DNA from: Gammaproteobacteria bacterium bin55
GTDB taxonomy: Bacteria; Pseudomonadota; Gammaproteobacteria; Pseudomonadales; Azotimanducaceae
Direction of reading: 5' to 3'
Assembly (NCBI GenBank): GCA_002238665.1
Contig: MPMU01000006.1
Span: 1 to 49,793 of the forward strand
Length of the DNA: 49,793 nt
Made by a program: the position numbers and the translations under genes. Below, piece after piece: positions 8,987-17,900 of this stretch. The notes beneath the pieces are model-generated. The model had not been told where the DNA came from and made no database searches. It saw only the letters and a program-made list of their open reading frames with translations. Within the stretch, counting starts at the first letter, position 1, and every line of letters begins with the position of its first letter.

Positions 8987-10531
8987 ATGAGTCAGATAGA
9001 AACCTCCACAGGAAAGGTCCAAGGAGCTGAGAGAGATGGTATAGAAGTTTTCAAGGGCATCCCTTACGCTGCGCCTCCCGTTGGTGAGCTTAGGTGGCGT
9101 TCACCTCAAGCACATCCGGGCTGGTCTGGCGTTTTACAAGCGACAGATTACTCGCCGATCTCTTGGCAGAGCATTAACGAAGCTGGTGGTGTATTGTCCT
9201 TTGATCCAAATAACAAACCGGAATTGAGTGAAGACTGCCTCACTCTGAATATTTGGACCCCAAGTACTGACTCCGAGAAACGTCCAGTTCTGTTCTGGAT
9301 ACACGGCGGTGGATTTGTCGGTGGTTCAGGTTCTTCCTTAATCTATGATGGTGCGCGTCTCGCACAGCGTGGCGATGTAGTTGTAGTGTCGATTAACTAT
9401 CGTCTCGGCGCTCTAGGATTTGTCAACCTTGCAGAAGTCACCGGTGGCAGAATCCCTGCATCCGGGAACGAAGGTCTTGAGGATCAAGTATTCGCTCTCA
9501 AGTGGGTGAGAGACAACATCGAAAGATTTGGCGGAGACCCTTCAAATATCACCATTTTTGGAGAATCAGCAGGAGGTATGAGCGTTGGTGCGCTTATGGC
9601 TTTCCCTGCGGCAAAAGGATTGTTCCATAAAGCCATTCCACAGAGCGGCGCATGCCATACCGCCATTAATTTGTCCCAAGCGACGAACATCGCGGAAAAA
9701 CTCATGAGCAAACTTGGGGTTTCACCCAATAAGGATGTTCAGACCCTAATCGAGATGCCTGCATCTCAGATTACTGAGCAAGGTCAAATACTCGCAGCCG
9801 AAGACAACGGTGTAGGAATGATCTTCCAACCTTGTGTAGACGGGAATGTATTGCCAAAACTCCCTATAGACTCCGTCAAACAAGGTAGTGCGGATGACGT
9901 GGCTGTACTGGCTGGGGCTACGAGAGACGAGTGGAGACTGTTTGTGAGCATGACTCCAGGCATCGCGAACATGACCGAAGACCAGCTGAGAAGTCAGTTG
10001 CAAAATGACCCTCAAAATGACTTGTCGCCAATGATCGAACCTTACCGTGATATGTTAACCAGCATTGGTCACGACGCTTCGCCAGTAGCGATCCACTCTG
10101 CCATTCAATCGGAACGAGCTTTTCGAATCCCCGCAATTCGCCTTGCAGAAGCAATGAGTGACCGTGGTTGTGATACTTATGAGTACCTGTTCACGGTAGA
10201 GTCGCCAGCCATGAAAGGAATACTCGGTTCCTGCCATGCCATCGACATTGGGTACGTGTTCGGATCTCATACAGCAAATAAAGGAACTTCGACATTCTTC
10301 GGTGGCGAAGATGAGCATAAGCAACTTGCAGAGACCGTAATGGACACATGGTTGTCCTTCGCTCGGACAGGTCGTCCCAACGATCCATTAACGGATTGGC
10401 AACCTTATGATCGTGAGAATCGGTCAACGGGAGTATTTGGGCTACCAGCAACGGTAGAAAATGATCCGTACGGTGAAGTTCGTGCTTTATGGGACCAACT
10501 TGAAAGCGAGTCACCGATAGGAACTTTCTGA
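8987..10531 (+). CDS. Type-B carboxylesterase (alpha/beta hydrolase)
   Basis: A 514-residue enzyme of the carboxylesterase type B/para-nitrobenzyl esterase family, normal length. Features in order: GIPYAAPPVGELRW near the N-terminus, EDCLTLNIW, the oxyanion-hole strand FWIHGGGF, the nucleophile elbow FGESAGG at about residues 184-190, and the C-terminal histidine region SCHAIDIGYVFGS. No signal peptide is visible, so it is predicted cytoplasmic. An aaggag ribosome site precedes the ATG. It is monocistronic: argC diverges upstream and the rpsU promoter follows. Natural substrate unknown. Confidence 0.9.
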   Translation: MSQIETSTGKVQGAERDGIEVFKGIPYAAPPVGELRWRSPQAHPGWSGVLQATDYSPISWQSINEAGGVLSFDPNNKPELSEDCLTLNIWTPSTDSEKRPVLFWIHGGGFVGGSGSSLIYDGARLAQRGDVVVVSINYRLGALGFVNLAEVTGGRIPASGNEGLEDQVFALKWVRDNIERFGGDPSNITIFGESAGGMSVGALMAFPAAKGLFHKAIPQSGACHTAINLSQATNIAEKLMSKLGVSPNKDVQTLIEMPASQITEQGQILAAEDNGVGMIFQPCVDGNVLPKLPIDSVKQGSADDVAVLAGATRDEWRLFVSMTPGIANMTEDQLRSQLQNDPQNDLSPMIEPYRDMLTSIGHDASPVAIHSAIQSERAFRIPAIRLAEAMSDRGCDTYEYLFTVESPAMKGILGSCHAIDIGYVFGSHTANKGTSTFFGGEDEHKQLAETVMDTWLSFARTGRPNDPLTDWQPYDRENRSTGVFGLPATVENDPYGEVRALWDQLESESPIGTF

Positions 10532-10715
10532 TCGATCAAGCACTCTGCGCCAGTAGTGGATTAGTCGCGGATTGCAGGCCCCTTGATTTAATACAGGCGT
10601 TGCTAAGGCTTGGGAGTTAGCCTGACGCTCCATCCGGTGACGGGCAATTTCACCTTCTTTACTTTGCTCTGGTGGCTTGTATCACCTGTTAGTAGCAGAG
10701 GTCAGACCTGTAAGT

Positions 10716-10745
10716 TTGAAATTCACACTCGCTAATTGATAAAAT
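10716..10745 (+). promoter_or_regulatory. Predicted sigma-70 promoter of rpsU
   Basis: TTGAAA at 10716-10721 and TAAAAT at 10740-10745 with an 18-bp spacer, about 27 bp before the rpsU ATG. An agagga ribosome site at 10761-10766 precedes the start. This would be the main promoter of the rpsU-yqeY-dnaG cluster. Confidence 0.5.
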
Positions 10746-10771
10746 TGAATTCCATTTTCGAGAGGAATTAG

Positions 10772-10987
10772 ATGCCTTTCATTAAAGTTCGGGAAAGCGA
10801 ACCATTTGACACAGCTTTACGAAGATTCAAACGTACGTGTGAGAAGGCTGGAGTGATTGCCGAAGCGCGTAGACGCCAGTTTTACGAGAAGCCTGCTGCA
10901 ATCAGGAAGCGAAAAGCTGCCGCCGCGGTCAAACGTTACCAGAAAAAAGTCATGCGAGAAAATAGACGCTTTGAAAGAGCGTACTAA
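10772..10987 (+). CDS. rpsU: 30S ribosomal protein S21
   Basis: A 71-residue, strongly basic protein with the S21 pattern: the [17 protein letters not shown] start, a [12 protein letters not shown] middle and a basic [11 protein letters not shown] tail. It binds the 30S platform near the anti-Shine-Dalgarno helix and takes part in initiation. It heads the macromolecular-synthesis cluster, as in other gammaproteobacteria, but tsaD, usually its divergent neighbour, is absent; a carboxylesterase lies upstream instead. Confidence 0.97.
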   Translation: MPFIKVRESEPFDTALRRFKRTCEKAGVIAEARRRQFYEKPAAIRKRKAAAAVKRYQKKVMRENRRFERAY

Positions 10988-11043
10988 TCTCGGTATCTAA
11001 AAATAACCCCTTCCACTGACGGTCATCACTCGTATCAGGTAGA

Positions 11044-11493
11044 TTGTCTGATCTAAAAGCTCGCTTACAAACAGCGACGGTTGTTGCAATGCGCACGCGC
11101 GAGAAAAAGCGTGTAGCAGCACTAAGACTCATTAACGCCGCGATAAAGCAAGTAGAGATAGATCAAGGTCGTGAGCTCGACGACTCGGCCATTTCGCAGA
11201 TCCTAGCCAAGCAACTCAAGCAACGGCAAAACTCTATCGAGCAGTTTGAAAAAGGTGGTCGCGCAGATTTAGTCGCACAAGAACAGTACGAAATCGACTT
11301 GATCAATGAATTTCTGCCCGAGATGCCATCCGATGATGAGCTTGAGGAGCGCGTCAACGAGGTAATAGCAGATTTAGGCGCTTCTTCCATGAAGGACATG
11401 GGTCGAGTAATGCAAGCTCTACGTGCTCAGCTTCCGGGTCAAGTCGACATGGGGATAGTTAGTTCGCTGGTTAGAAACAGTTTGGGGAAATAG
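11044..11493 (+). CDS. yqeY: GatB/YqeY domain protein
   Basis: A 149-residue protein of the YqeY family, which resembles the tRNA-binding tail domain of GatB. The N-terminal helix (SDLKARLQ...MRTREKKRVAALRLI) and the segments EFLPEMPSDDELEE and MKDMGRVMQAL are typical. The start is taken as TTG at 11044, because it gives the conserved family N-terminus and no in-frame ATG is near. The gene lies between rpsU and dnaG, as in many proteobacteria. Its biochemical role is not established; tRNA interaction is inferred from the fold. Confidence 0.9.
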   Translation: MSDLKARLQTATVVAMRTREKKRVAALRLINAAIKQVEIDQGRELDDSAISQILAKQLKQRQNSIEQFEKGGRADLVAQEQYEIDLINEFLPEMPSDDELEERVNEVIADLGASSMKDMGRVMQALRAQLPGQVDMGIVSSLVRNSLGK

Positions 11494-11510
11494 TTACTAG
11501 AACTGTCTGA

Positions 11511-13304
11511 ATGGCTGACTCCGCATATAGAAACTTCACGAACAACCTGAATAGCAGATTGGATGCTATCGCGGTCGTGGGTGCCTATGTATCGCTCAAG
11601 CAAGGCAATAAGTCCTACCGAGGGCTTTGTCCTTTTCATACCGATACGAACGAGTCGTTTCATGTCTACTTCGATGATAAGTCGTATCACTGCTTCGGCT
11701 GTCAAGCTCATGGGAATCTGATCGATTTCGTCGCAAAGATGCGAAATCTTGAATACACAGAAGCTGCTAACCAGTTAGCTGAAAGTGTCGGGTTGGAGCG
11801 ATTTCGCTCTGGTTCTCGTAGTGTCAGTAAAGATCTCGAAGATATGTACTCAATACTGGGTCGAGTGAATGGGATTTATCGAGCTGAACTCTCGAAACAT
11901 GCTGAGGTTACCAAGTATCTTGAGAAAAGAGGGATAGACGCTGAAACGAGCAAGAAATTCTCAATCGGCTATGCACCACCTGAGTGGCAATTCCTATCCA
12001 ATCGACTTAAACAGTACCCAGAGGATTTGATAAAGAAGACTGGTCTGCTGGCAGAGAGCCAACAAGGCCTACCCTACGACTTCTTTCGCGATCGTGTTGT
12101 CTTCCCAATTCGAGAGTACCAGGGGCGAGTACTTGGGTTTGGCGGCCGCACTTTTCGAGAGGAATCCACAGATCCAAGGAAGTACATAAATTCGACCGAG
12201 TCACCGATTTTTAAGAAACGAGAGATTCTTTATGGTGACTTTGAACTCAATCAGATCGGCTATCGCCATGAACGTCTGCTGCTTGTTGAAGGATACATGG
12301 ATGTCGTTGGACTAGCACAACATGGAATCAACTACGCTCTTGGAATACTAGGTACCGCGGTCAATCAGAATCATCTACAACAAGCATTTGCACACACCCA
12401 AGAGGTTGTGATTTGTTTCGATGGCGACGAAGCGGGAAGAAAGGCTGCAGAAAGAGCTTTGGAAGCCGCACTTCCAGAAATGACATCTGGGAGAATTTTG
12501 CGCTTTCTCTTTTTACCTGAAGGCTCAGACCCGGACAGTCAAGTTCAGGAAGTGGGCAAAGAGAAATTTGAGCAGTCAATTCAGTCTGCCCAAACAATCA
12601 TTGAGTACATTCAATCGCTCATCCTCAAGGGTCAGTCGGTTGACGACTTAAATACGCGCATTGCTTTTGTAGACCAGATGCGTCGTTATCTCTCAAAGAT
12701 TCCTCACCAAGTCACTCGATTGATTCTGATTGATGAGTTGGTTACCTCTTTCCCCGAGCCTGAAATTCAGCAACAGTTAAAACGATTTCTTAGCGATTTC
12801 TCCGGGACTGACGAAAGACGCGCGTTTAGTGCTGCTGTGAACGACCCGGAAGCTTTCTTTACACCCCCCGAGCAAGTTCAGCTTGACAACCGAACTCTGT
12901 CATTAGAAAAGAAAATCGTGGCGCGCATACTGCGAGCACCGGATCAATGCGCGAAGCTAGATTCAGACTTGATGAAGCTTTGGTGTGATCTCTTCGGACC
13001 AACGTTGCTCTATACGCTTTGGTCGTGGGTGAAAGAGTATGAATTAGATTCAGCACAGGCAATACTTGCGAGTTGCCAAGGTCAACAATATGCAGACCAG
13101 CTACACGAGATTTATGCCGATTTTCGACATGAGATAGAAAAACCTAGAAAATATGAACCATTGGCGGGAAAATTGTCTAATGGCGGAGACGATTCGGACT
13201 TGAAAACGGCTATCGAGACCACCATATCTCAAGTTCGAGCTAGGATGAAATTGCGAGATGAATTTCAGAATAGCGACGTCTACCAAAATAACCGGAAAAC
13301 CTAG
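11511..13304 (+). CDS. dnaG: DNA primase
   Basis: A 597-residue primase. The N-terminal CHC2 zinc ribbon uses Cys-40, His-43, Cys-61 and Cys-64. The RNA-polymerase core follows, with the TOPRIM motifs VEGYMDV at about residue 261 and FDGDEAG at about residue 304. The C-terminal DnaB-binding helical domain is present but divergent. It makes RNA primers at the replication fork together with DnaB helicase. It begins 17 bp after yqeY and is followed by two sigma-factor genes, so it is part of the macromolecular-synthesis operon. Confidence 0.97.
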   Translation: MADSAYRNFTNNLNSRLDAIAVVGAYVSLKQGNKSYRGLCPFHTDTNESFHVYFDDKSYHCFGCQAHGNLIDFVAKMRNLEYTEAANQLAESVGLERFRSGSRSVSKDLEDMYSILGRVNGIYRAELSKHAEVTKYLEKRGIDAETSKKFSIGYAPPEWQFLSNRLKQYPEDLIKKTGLLAESQQGLPYDFFRDRVVFPIREYQGRVLGFGGRTFREESTDPRKYINSTESPIFKKREILYGDFELNQIGYRHERLLLVEGYMDVVGLAQHGINYALGILGTAVNQNHLQQAFAHTQEVVICFDGDEAGRKAAERALEAALPEMTSGRILRFLFLPEGSDPDSQVQEVGKEKFEQSIQSAQTIIEYIQSLILKGQSVDDLNTRIAFVDQMRRYLSKIPHQVTRLILIDELVTSFPEPEIQQQLKRFLSDFSGTDERRAFSAAVNDPEAFFTPPEQVQLDNRTLSLEKKIVARILRAPDQCAKLDSDLMKLWCDLFGPTLLYTLWSWVKEYELDSAQAILASCQGQQYADQLHEIYADFRHEIEKPRKYEPLAGKLSNGGDDSDLKTAIETTISQVRARMKLRDEFQNSDVYQNNRKT

Positions 13305-13395
13305 GAGGATTGCAGTCCAATCGCAACACAATTCACAGACCCACTTGAGTTTTGGGTCGTACAACCAATCAACCATGTACAAAGGACGGTACTGA

Positions 13396-15159
13396 ATGTC
13401 AAGTAGCTTCGCACTCACTCATCCCGAGGCGTACGGGAAATTACAAGCCCAGGGGCAGGTCACGTATGACGCCCTTGTGACACAGTTACAGGTAGAAAAC
13501 GACGAACTTGATATCTCTCAAGTCATCAGTGAACTTGAAGATGATGGCATCAATGTCATCAATGTTCCTGACAATACAGTCATAAGCACCGACGGCATGA
13601 TGGATGGCGATCAAATTATTGATGCGCCATTAGAACCCAGTGGTTCATCCGATACGCATCGAGCGTACATGCGAGATGTCGGTAAATACAGTCTTTTAAA
13701 ACGAGACCAGGAAATTGATTTAGGTCGCCAGATTTACGAAGGCAATCAAGAGTATATGGCAGCTCTAGCGACCGTACCTGGTGTCATTGACTACGTCATA
13801 GAAAAGTTCGAAATCAGTCTTAAGAAAAACAATCTGGATCACTTCCTAGAAAACTTCACCGATCCCGTTGAAGAAATTCCAGAGGTACAACAGAAGAAAC
13901 GTACGGACTCCGAGCATAGGCAAGGACGCAAGAAGAAACTCTATTCGTTAGAAGAAGCTGGAGACCGATTGGAAGCCTTGAAGGCGGCGTACACGCATTA
14001 CCTCGAAGTGCTTGAGACTTATCTAAACACCAAGGGTAAGAAGAAAGTAGCCCCACTTAACAAAGCTCGGGCAGGGGTCGAGAACATTTTTAGGTTCTTT
14101 CTACTCACGCCTCGCCATCAAACGGAAATCCGTGAGCGACTAAGAGAGATCACGGATCGCCTAGATAAACATGAACGACTGATTTACGACGAATGCGTTA
14201 AGGCACGGGTCCCGCGCGATGTTTACGAATCTCAAGTTTCTGGTCGAGAGCACAACATCCGTTGGGTGAAAAAACTAATTGATGCAGATGAGCCTTATAG
14301 TGAGCGAATTGCTGCGGTAGAAACAAGATTGCGTAGTGCGGGTCGTTCCCTAGCGAATGAAGCTCGTAAAGCGAAACTAGACATCGGTTACATCAGATTG
14401 CTAGAAAGTCGATTGCGAAAAGGTGAAGCTACGATCCATGCAGCAAGAGATGAGCTGATTCTCGGTAACCTGCGACTGGTTATGTCCATTGCAAGAAAAT
14501 ATTCAGCACAGGGCGTTCCCGTCATGGATTTGATCCAAGAAGGGAATATGGGGATGGTAAAAGGTATTGAAAAATACGACTACCGTCTCGGTTACAAGTT
14601 CTCGACTTATGCAACTTGGTGGATTCGACAAGCGATTAGTCGCACTTCACACGGTAAGAACCGTACGGTTCGTTTACCTTCGAATGTCGAAAATCTGATT
14701 CGAAAAATCTCAAAGACTCAGGATCAGCTTCAGCAGGAACTGTCTCGAAATCCGACCATTGATGAGATTTCAGACCGTATTGAAGTTGAGGAAGACAAGA
14801 TTCGATTGGCAATTGACGTCTCTCGAGACTTAATGTCGATGGATCAGAGTATTGGTAAGGACGACGATACCACGATCGGTGAGCAACTGGCCAGTACAGC
14901 TTTAAAGTCACCGGAAGAGATTGCACATGAGGAAGATCTCAGGCATGCTGTTGGGCTCGTCCTTGGCAATCTATCAGCACGAGATGCCAAGGTGGTGATG
15001 CTTCGATTTGGTATCGGACGAGAAGGGGAAATGACTACTTCGGAAGTCGCTAGGGATATGGACATATCTCCTGAACGTGTACGTCAAGTGCTAAGCTCTG
15101 CGATCAAGAATCTGAAGACTACTCGGAACAGCGTTCTGCTCAAACCGTTTCTTAACTAA
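13396..15159 (+). CDS. RpoD-like sigma-70 paralogue with altered promoter-contact residues
   Basis: A 587-residue sigma-70 family protein with all RpoD regions: a region 1.1-like N-terminus, region 1.2 (HRAYMRDVGKYSLL), a non-conserved region, region 2 from about residue 350 ([36 protein letters not shown]), and region 4.2 near residues 549-580. Because it has the non-conserved region it is RpoD-type and not RpoS or RpoH. Compared with the RpoD at 15637-17481, the stretch after WWIRQAI is SRTSHGKN, region 3.0 reads RLPSNVEN in place of RIPVHMIE, and region 4.2 reads ISPERVRQV in place of VTRERIRHI. It probably directs RNA polymerase to a distinct promoter set (inference). Confidence 0.9.
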   Translation: MSSSFALTHPEAYGKLQAQGQVTYDALVTQLQVENDELDISQVISELEDDGINVINVPDNTVISTDGMMDGDQIIDAPLEPSGSSDTHRAYMRDVGKYSLLKRDQEIDLGRQIYEGNQEYMAALATVPGVIDYVIEKFEISLKKNNLDHFLENFTDPVEEIPEVQQKKRTDSEHRQGRKKKLYSLEEAGDRLEALKAAYTHYLEVLETYLNTKGKKKVAPLNKARAGVENIFRFFLLTPRHQTEIRERLREITDRLDKHERLIYDECVKARVPRDVYESQVSGREHNIRWVKKLIDADEPYSERIAAVETRLRSAGRSLANEARKAKLDIGYIRLLESRLRKGEATIHAARDELILGNLRLVMSIARKYSAQGVPVMDLIQEGNMGMVKGIEKYDYRLGYKFSTYATWWIRQAISRTSHGKNRTVRLPSNVENLIRKISKTQDQLQQELSRNPTIDEISDRIEVEEDKIRLAIDVSRDLMSMDQSIGKDDDTTIGEQLASTALKSPEEIAHEEDLRHAVGLVLGNLSARDAKVVMLRFGIGREGEMTTSEVARDMDISPERVRQVLSSAIKNLKTTRNSVLLKPFLN

Positions 15160-15272
15160 TCTAAGTAATGAGCAATAGATTGGTGGTAGCAACACGTAAG
15201 TGTGTACCGGTTTAAGAAAGCTCGAAAAAAGCTTGAGTTTTTACAAATGCTGAACCAATTTATAGTGTAGAA

Positions 15273-15478
15273 ATTAGACATAATGAGCGCTTGGGACAGG
15301 CGCAGCTGGACATGGAGATTGCAAGTACCATATCGAAGACTTGGTCTGTGAAGTGTCAACGGGACATATCCTCTGGCCAATACTCTGGCTAAGTGTGTTT
15401 CGACGTCCAGTTGATTCAGCAATCTAGGTTGCTTGGAGTTAACTAAAAAGCCACTCTATAGAGTGGCTTTTTCTTTTT
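15273..15478 (+). ncRNA. Candidate structured non-coding RNA between the two sigma genes
   Basis: The 477-bp gap between the sigma genes ends in a strong terminator at 15445-15472, preceded by sequence that folds well. CAGCTGGAC (15303-15311) pairs with GTCCAGTTG (15405-15413), TCGAA (15333-15337) with TTCGA (15399-15403), and ACTTGG (15339-15344) with CTAAGT (15389-15394). A side hairpin, ATGG/CCAT, lies at 15312-15331. A further hairpin AGCAA/TTGCT lies at about 15418-15433. A weak promoter, TTTACA at 15240 and TATAGT at 15261 (15-bp spacer), would start the RNA near 15273. No convincing coding frame is present. It does not match the 4.5S, tmRNA or RNase P signatures I can recognise; a 6S-like RNA is possible but unproven. 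Confidence 0.45.
15445..15472 (+). terminator. Intrinsic terminator upstream of rpoD
   Basis: A 12-bp perfect stem (aaaaagccactc at 15445-15456 and its complement at 15461-15472) with a TATA loop, followed by ctttttc. The A and T flanks make it able to work in both directions. It ends the candidate RNA or readthrough from the first sigma gene and separates the two sigma genes transcriptionally. Confidence 0.85.
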
Positions 15479-15568
15479 CGAGTGCGGAATTTTGTCGCTA
15501 TTCGTCTGTGTATTCAGGAAACAGATAAAAGGCGTTGTAGGACATTGTTTCAAAAATTACCGAATTTC

Positions 15569-15598
15569 TTGGCGTAATTAGGAATTTCGTTTTATAGA
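15569..15598 (+). promoter_or_regulatory. Predicted promoter of rpoD
   Basis: TTGGCG at 15569-15574 and TATAGA at 15593-15598 with an 18-bp spacer, located after the terminator and about 40 bp before the rpoD ATG. It gives rpoD its own transcription independent of the upstream sigma gene. Confidence 0.45.
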
Positions 15599-15636
15599 AT
15601 TCCGAATTAAAGCACTTTGTCCTAGATTTTCCGCTT

Positions 15637-17481
15637 ATGCAGTTAGACCCTACACCTATAGATTTCACTGATGATGAATTGGATCAAGATCCTGAGCTAC
15701 GGTTAACGATCTTTATAGACGGGGCAAAAGAGCAAGGCTACGTTACGCGGGAAGAAGTCCTCGACTACTTAGATGTCGAGAATAGCGAAGAAGATCGAGT
15801 TGAGTCATTTATCAATGACATACAAAACCTCGGCATAAAAGTCATTTCTTCGCCGCTGGACGAAGAAGATCTTCTACAGGGTGACACTAACGCCGCAGAC
15901 GACCTAGAGGTCGAAGAAGCAGCAGCAGCTCTTGCAGCAGTGGAAGCGGTTTCAGGTAGAACACTGGACCCGTTGCGCATGTACATGCGAGAGATGGGAT
16001 CGGTAGATCTCCTGACGCGGGAAGGCGAAATCGTTATCGCCAAGCGAATTGAGGAAGGCATGAGTGAGACGATGGCTATCCTGTCACGCTTTCCAGGTGT
16101 GGTCGAGCACGTACTTGACGCTTATAAAGAGTGTGAAGCGACGGAACGACTTAAAGATCTACTAGTGGGATATTTAGAGCCGGTAGATGTTGTCCAACCG
16201 GCAGTTCAAATTACCGCAAATCACAAGAAAGACAGCTCAGAAGAGAAAAAGCGAAAAGGTCCTGATACTGAACTAGCTCAGGAGAGATTTGCAGAACTAG
16301 AGTCTGTCTATAACACTAACATCGCCATTCTTAGAAAAGAACCAAATCGGAATACAGATAAAGCCAAAGCTGCCATTGAGGCGATTGAGTCGGCTTTTCG
16401 ATTTTTTAAGCTAACACAAAAGCACCAAGACATTATCTTGGGTATGCTGAATGAAAAAGTCAAAAGGATTCAGTTCTGGGAACAGAAACTCCGAATGCTG
16501 ATTTGTGTGGAAGGTGGAGTCAGCCTAGCTGCTTTCCAACATTGTTTTGTAGGGTACGAAACTGCCGGCGACAAGGTCATTAGCAGATTGCGTAAAGAGC
16601 TAAAAACCGACTATGCAAAAGTCAAACCGTATCTTTCTGATGTGCGACGAACGTGTCGACGACTTGGAACGATCGAATCTACCGTTGGCCTGACAATTGG
16701 TGAAGTCAAGCAGATTCAAAAGGAAATCAAAAAAGCCGAGAGAGAAACTGAGCTAGCAAAGAACGACATGATCGTATCTAATCTACGGTTAGTCATGTCT
16801 ATTGCAAAGAAGTACAACAATCGCGGCTTGCATTTTTCGGACCTGATTCAAGAGGGTAATCTTGGCCTTATGAAGGCGGTCGACAAGTTTGAGTACCGAC
16901 ACGGCTTCAAGTTCTCTACTTATGCCACTTGGTGGATTCGTCAAGCGATCACGCGATCAATAGCTGATAATGCTCGTACCATCCGTATTCCAGTTCACAT
17001 GATTGAAACAATCAACAAGTTGCATCGGATGCAGAGACAGATCACGCAGGAATTAGGTCGCGATCCTACGGTAGAGGAATTGTCTGAACGAATGGAAATT
17101 TCGGAAGACAAAGTTAGACGTGTTCTGGAAATCGCACGTGATCCCGTCTCTATGGAAAAACCAGTCGGTGATGATGGGGATGCAACCGTTGGCGAGTTCC
17201 TTGAAGATACGACGATCAAGTCCCCTTCAGAAATTACTAACAACCAAAAAATGCGAGATGCAGTTGAAAGTGTCCTCAATATGCTTGAGGATAGAGAAGC
17301 TGCCGTTATTCGTTTGAGATTTGGAATCGGGCAGAACCAAGGCTATACGTTAGACGACCTTAGCAATCAGTACGACGTGACTAGGGAACGAATTCGTCAC
17401 ATCGAAGCCACTGCTATGCGAAAAATTAGTCACCACATTGAACTACGAGACTTTTTAGACGAAGCTACTTCTCACTTCTGA
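15637..17481 (+). CDS. rpoD: RNA polymerase primary sigma factor RpoD
   Basis: A 614-residue primary sigma factor. Region 1.1 is acidic (residues 1-75). Region 1.2 reads [16 protein letters not shown], a non-conserved region spans about residues 150-340, and region 2 includes [12 protein letters not shown] and [20 protein letters not shown]. Region 3.0 is RIPVHMIE and region 4.2 is [17 protein letters not shown]. All canonical promoter-contact residues are kept except a Gln-to-His change after RERIR. It recognises housekeeping promoters. It has its own promoter and is preceded by a divergent paralogue. No clear ribosome site precedes the ATG. Confidence 0.97.
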   Translation: MQLDPTPIDFTDDELDQDPELRLTIFIDGAKEQGYVTREEVLDYLDVENSEEDRVESFINDIQNLGIKVISSPLDEEDLLQGDTNAADDLEVEEAAAALAAVEAVSGRTLDPLRMYMREMGSVDLLTREGEIVIAKRIEEGMSETMAILSRFPGVVEHVLDAYKECEATERLKDLLVGYLEPVDVVQPAVQITANHKKDSSEEKKRKGPDTELAQERFAELESVYNTNIAILRKEPNRNTDKAKAAIEAIESAFRFFKLTQKHQDIILGMLNEKVKRIQFWEQKLRMLICVEGGVSLAAFQHCFVGYETAGDKVISRLRKELKTDYAKVKPYLSDVRRTCRRLGTIESTVGLTIGEVKQIQKEIKKAERETELAKNDMIVSNLRLVMSIAKKYNNRGLHFSDLIQEGNLGLMKAVDKFEYRHGFKFSTYATWWIRQAITRSIADNARTIRIPVHMIETINKLHRMQRQITQELGRDPTVEELSERMEISEDKVRRVLEIARDPVSMEKPVGDDGDATVGEFLEDTTIKSPSEITNNQKMRDAVESVLNMLEDREAAVIRLRFGIGQNQGYTLDDLSNQYDVTRERIRHIEATAMRKISHHIELRDFLDEATSHF

Positions 17482-17498
17482 GAAGTATTTAAGGAATG

Positions 17499-17836
17499 TG
17501 GTGGGCCCACCAGGACTCGAACCTGGGACCTATGGATTCACGTCCCCGTTAATGGGGTGCCCGGCCATTTCTGGCCGGCGCGGACTATCTCTCCACCCTC
17601 CGCAGACGGATTGGGTGCGGGACGCTCTTGCCTGTCATTAAGAACGCTCGGTAATTACCAGTTCTCAGGTAGTCTCTGCACCTTCTAGCGGTGTACCGCT
17701 AGCTTGGCTCAGGATTGCCTTATTGCCTGTAAGGTCAACTTAGGTTTCCCTGAATTCATCCCGTTCATCTCTTGGCTTTCACCAAGAGCGCACCATCTGA
17801 TGAGTCCACTGCTCTAACCAACTGAGCTATAGGCCC
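17499..17836 (-). tRNA. tRNA-Ile2(CAU), interrupted by a group I intron
   Basis: The two exons join to a normal 77-nt tRNA with encoded CCA. The 5' exon (17800-17836) begins GGGCCTA, has a D-arm GCTC/GAGC and ends in the anticodon loop CTCAT. The 3' exon (17499-17538) continues AATCCAT, has T-arm CCAGG/CCTGG with a TTCGAGT loop, and the acceptor strand TGGGCCC-A-CCA. The anticodon is CAT. The anticodon stem GTGGA/TCCAT and the resemblance to the known intron-bearing tRNA-Ile of Azoarcus favour tRNA-Ile2, whose C34 is converted to lysidine, over tRNA-Met. A functional tRNA requires splicing of 261 nt. Confidence 0.9.
17539..17799 (-). ncRNA. Group I self-splicing intron (IC3-like) in the tRNA-Ile2 anticodon loop
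   Basis: The 261-nt intron follows U36 of the anticodon and ends in the omega-G at 17539. P1 is formed by exon CAU with the internal guide GUG at intron positions 7-9, giving the U-G pair at the splice site. P2 is CTCTTGGT/GCCAAGAG with a GAAA loop. The P4 strand CAGGGAAACCTAAG, the J region GAGCCAAG, a P6 hairpin CTAGCGG/CCGCTAG, and the P7 strands GCAGAGACTA and GATAGTCC are all seen in order. P9 is CCGGCCA/TGGCCGG with a GAAA loop. No homing endonuclease is encoded. The core closely parallels the Azoarcus tRNA-Ile intron. Confidence 0.93.
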
Positions 17837-17900
17837 GATATCAAGTTTAGTCAACTTCACCTTACGTAAGTGTGGAATGTTGCTGTTGTTGATTAGGGAG

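Noticed and set aside
13338..13358. 6-bp hairpin GACCCA/TGGGTC between dnaG and the first sigma gene
   Set aside because: Short stem without a T run; too weak to call a terminator or attenuator.
15156..15422. 88-codon minus-strand ORF between the sigma genes
   Set aside because: It overlaps the folded RNA candidate, has no recognisable domain and no ribosome site, and its composition looks random.
15273..15478. Direct call of 6S RNA between the sigma genes
   Set aside because: Length and rod-like pairing are compatible, but the central-bubble sequence motifs typical of gammaproteobacterial 6S RNA are not seen, so it was left as an unnamed candidate.
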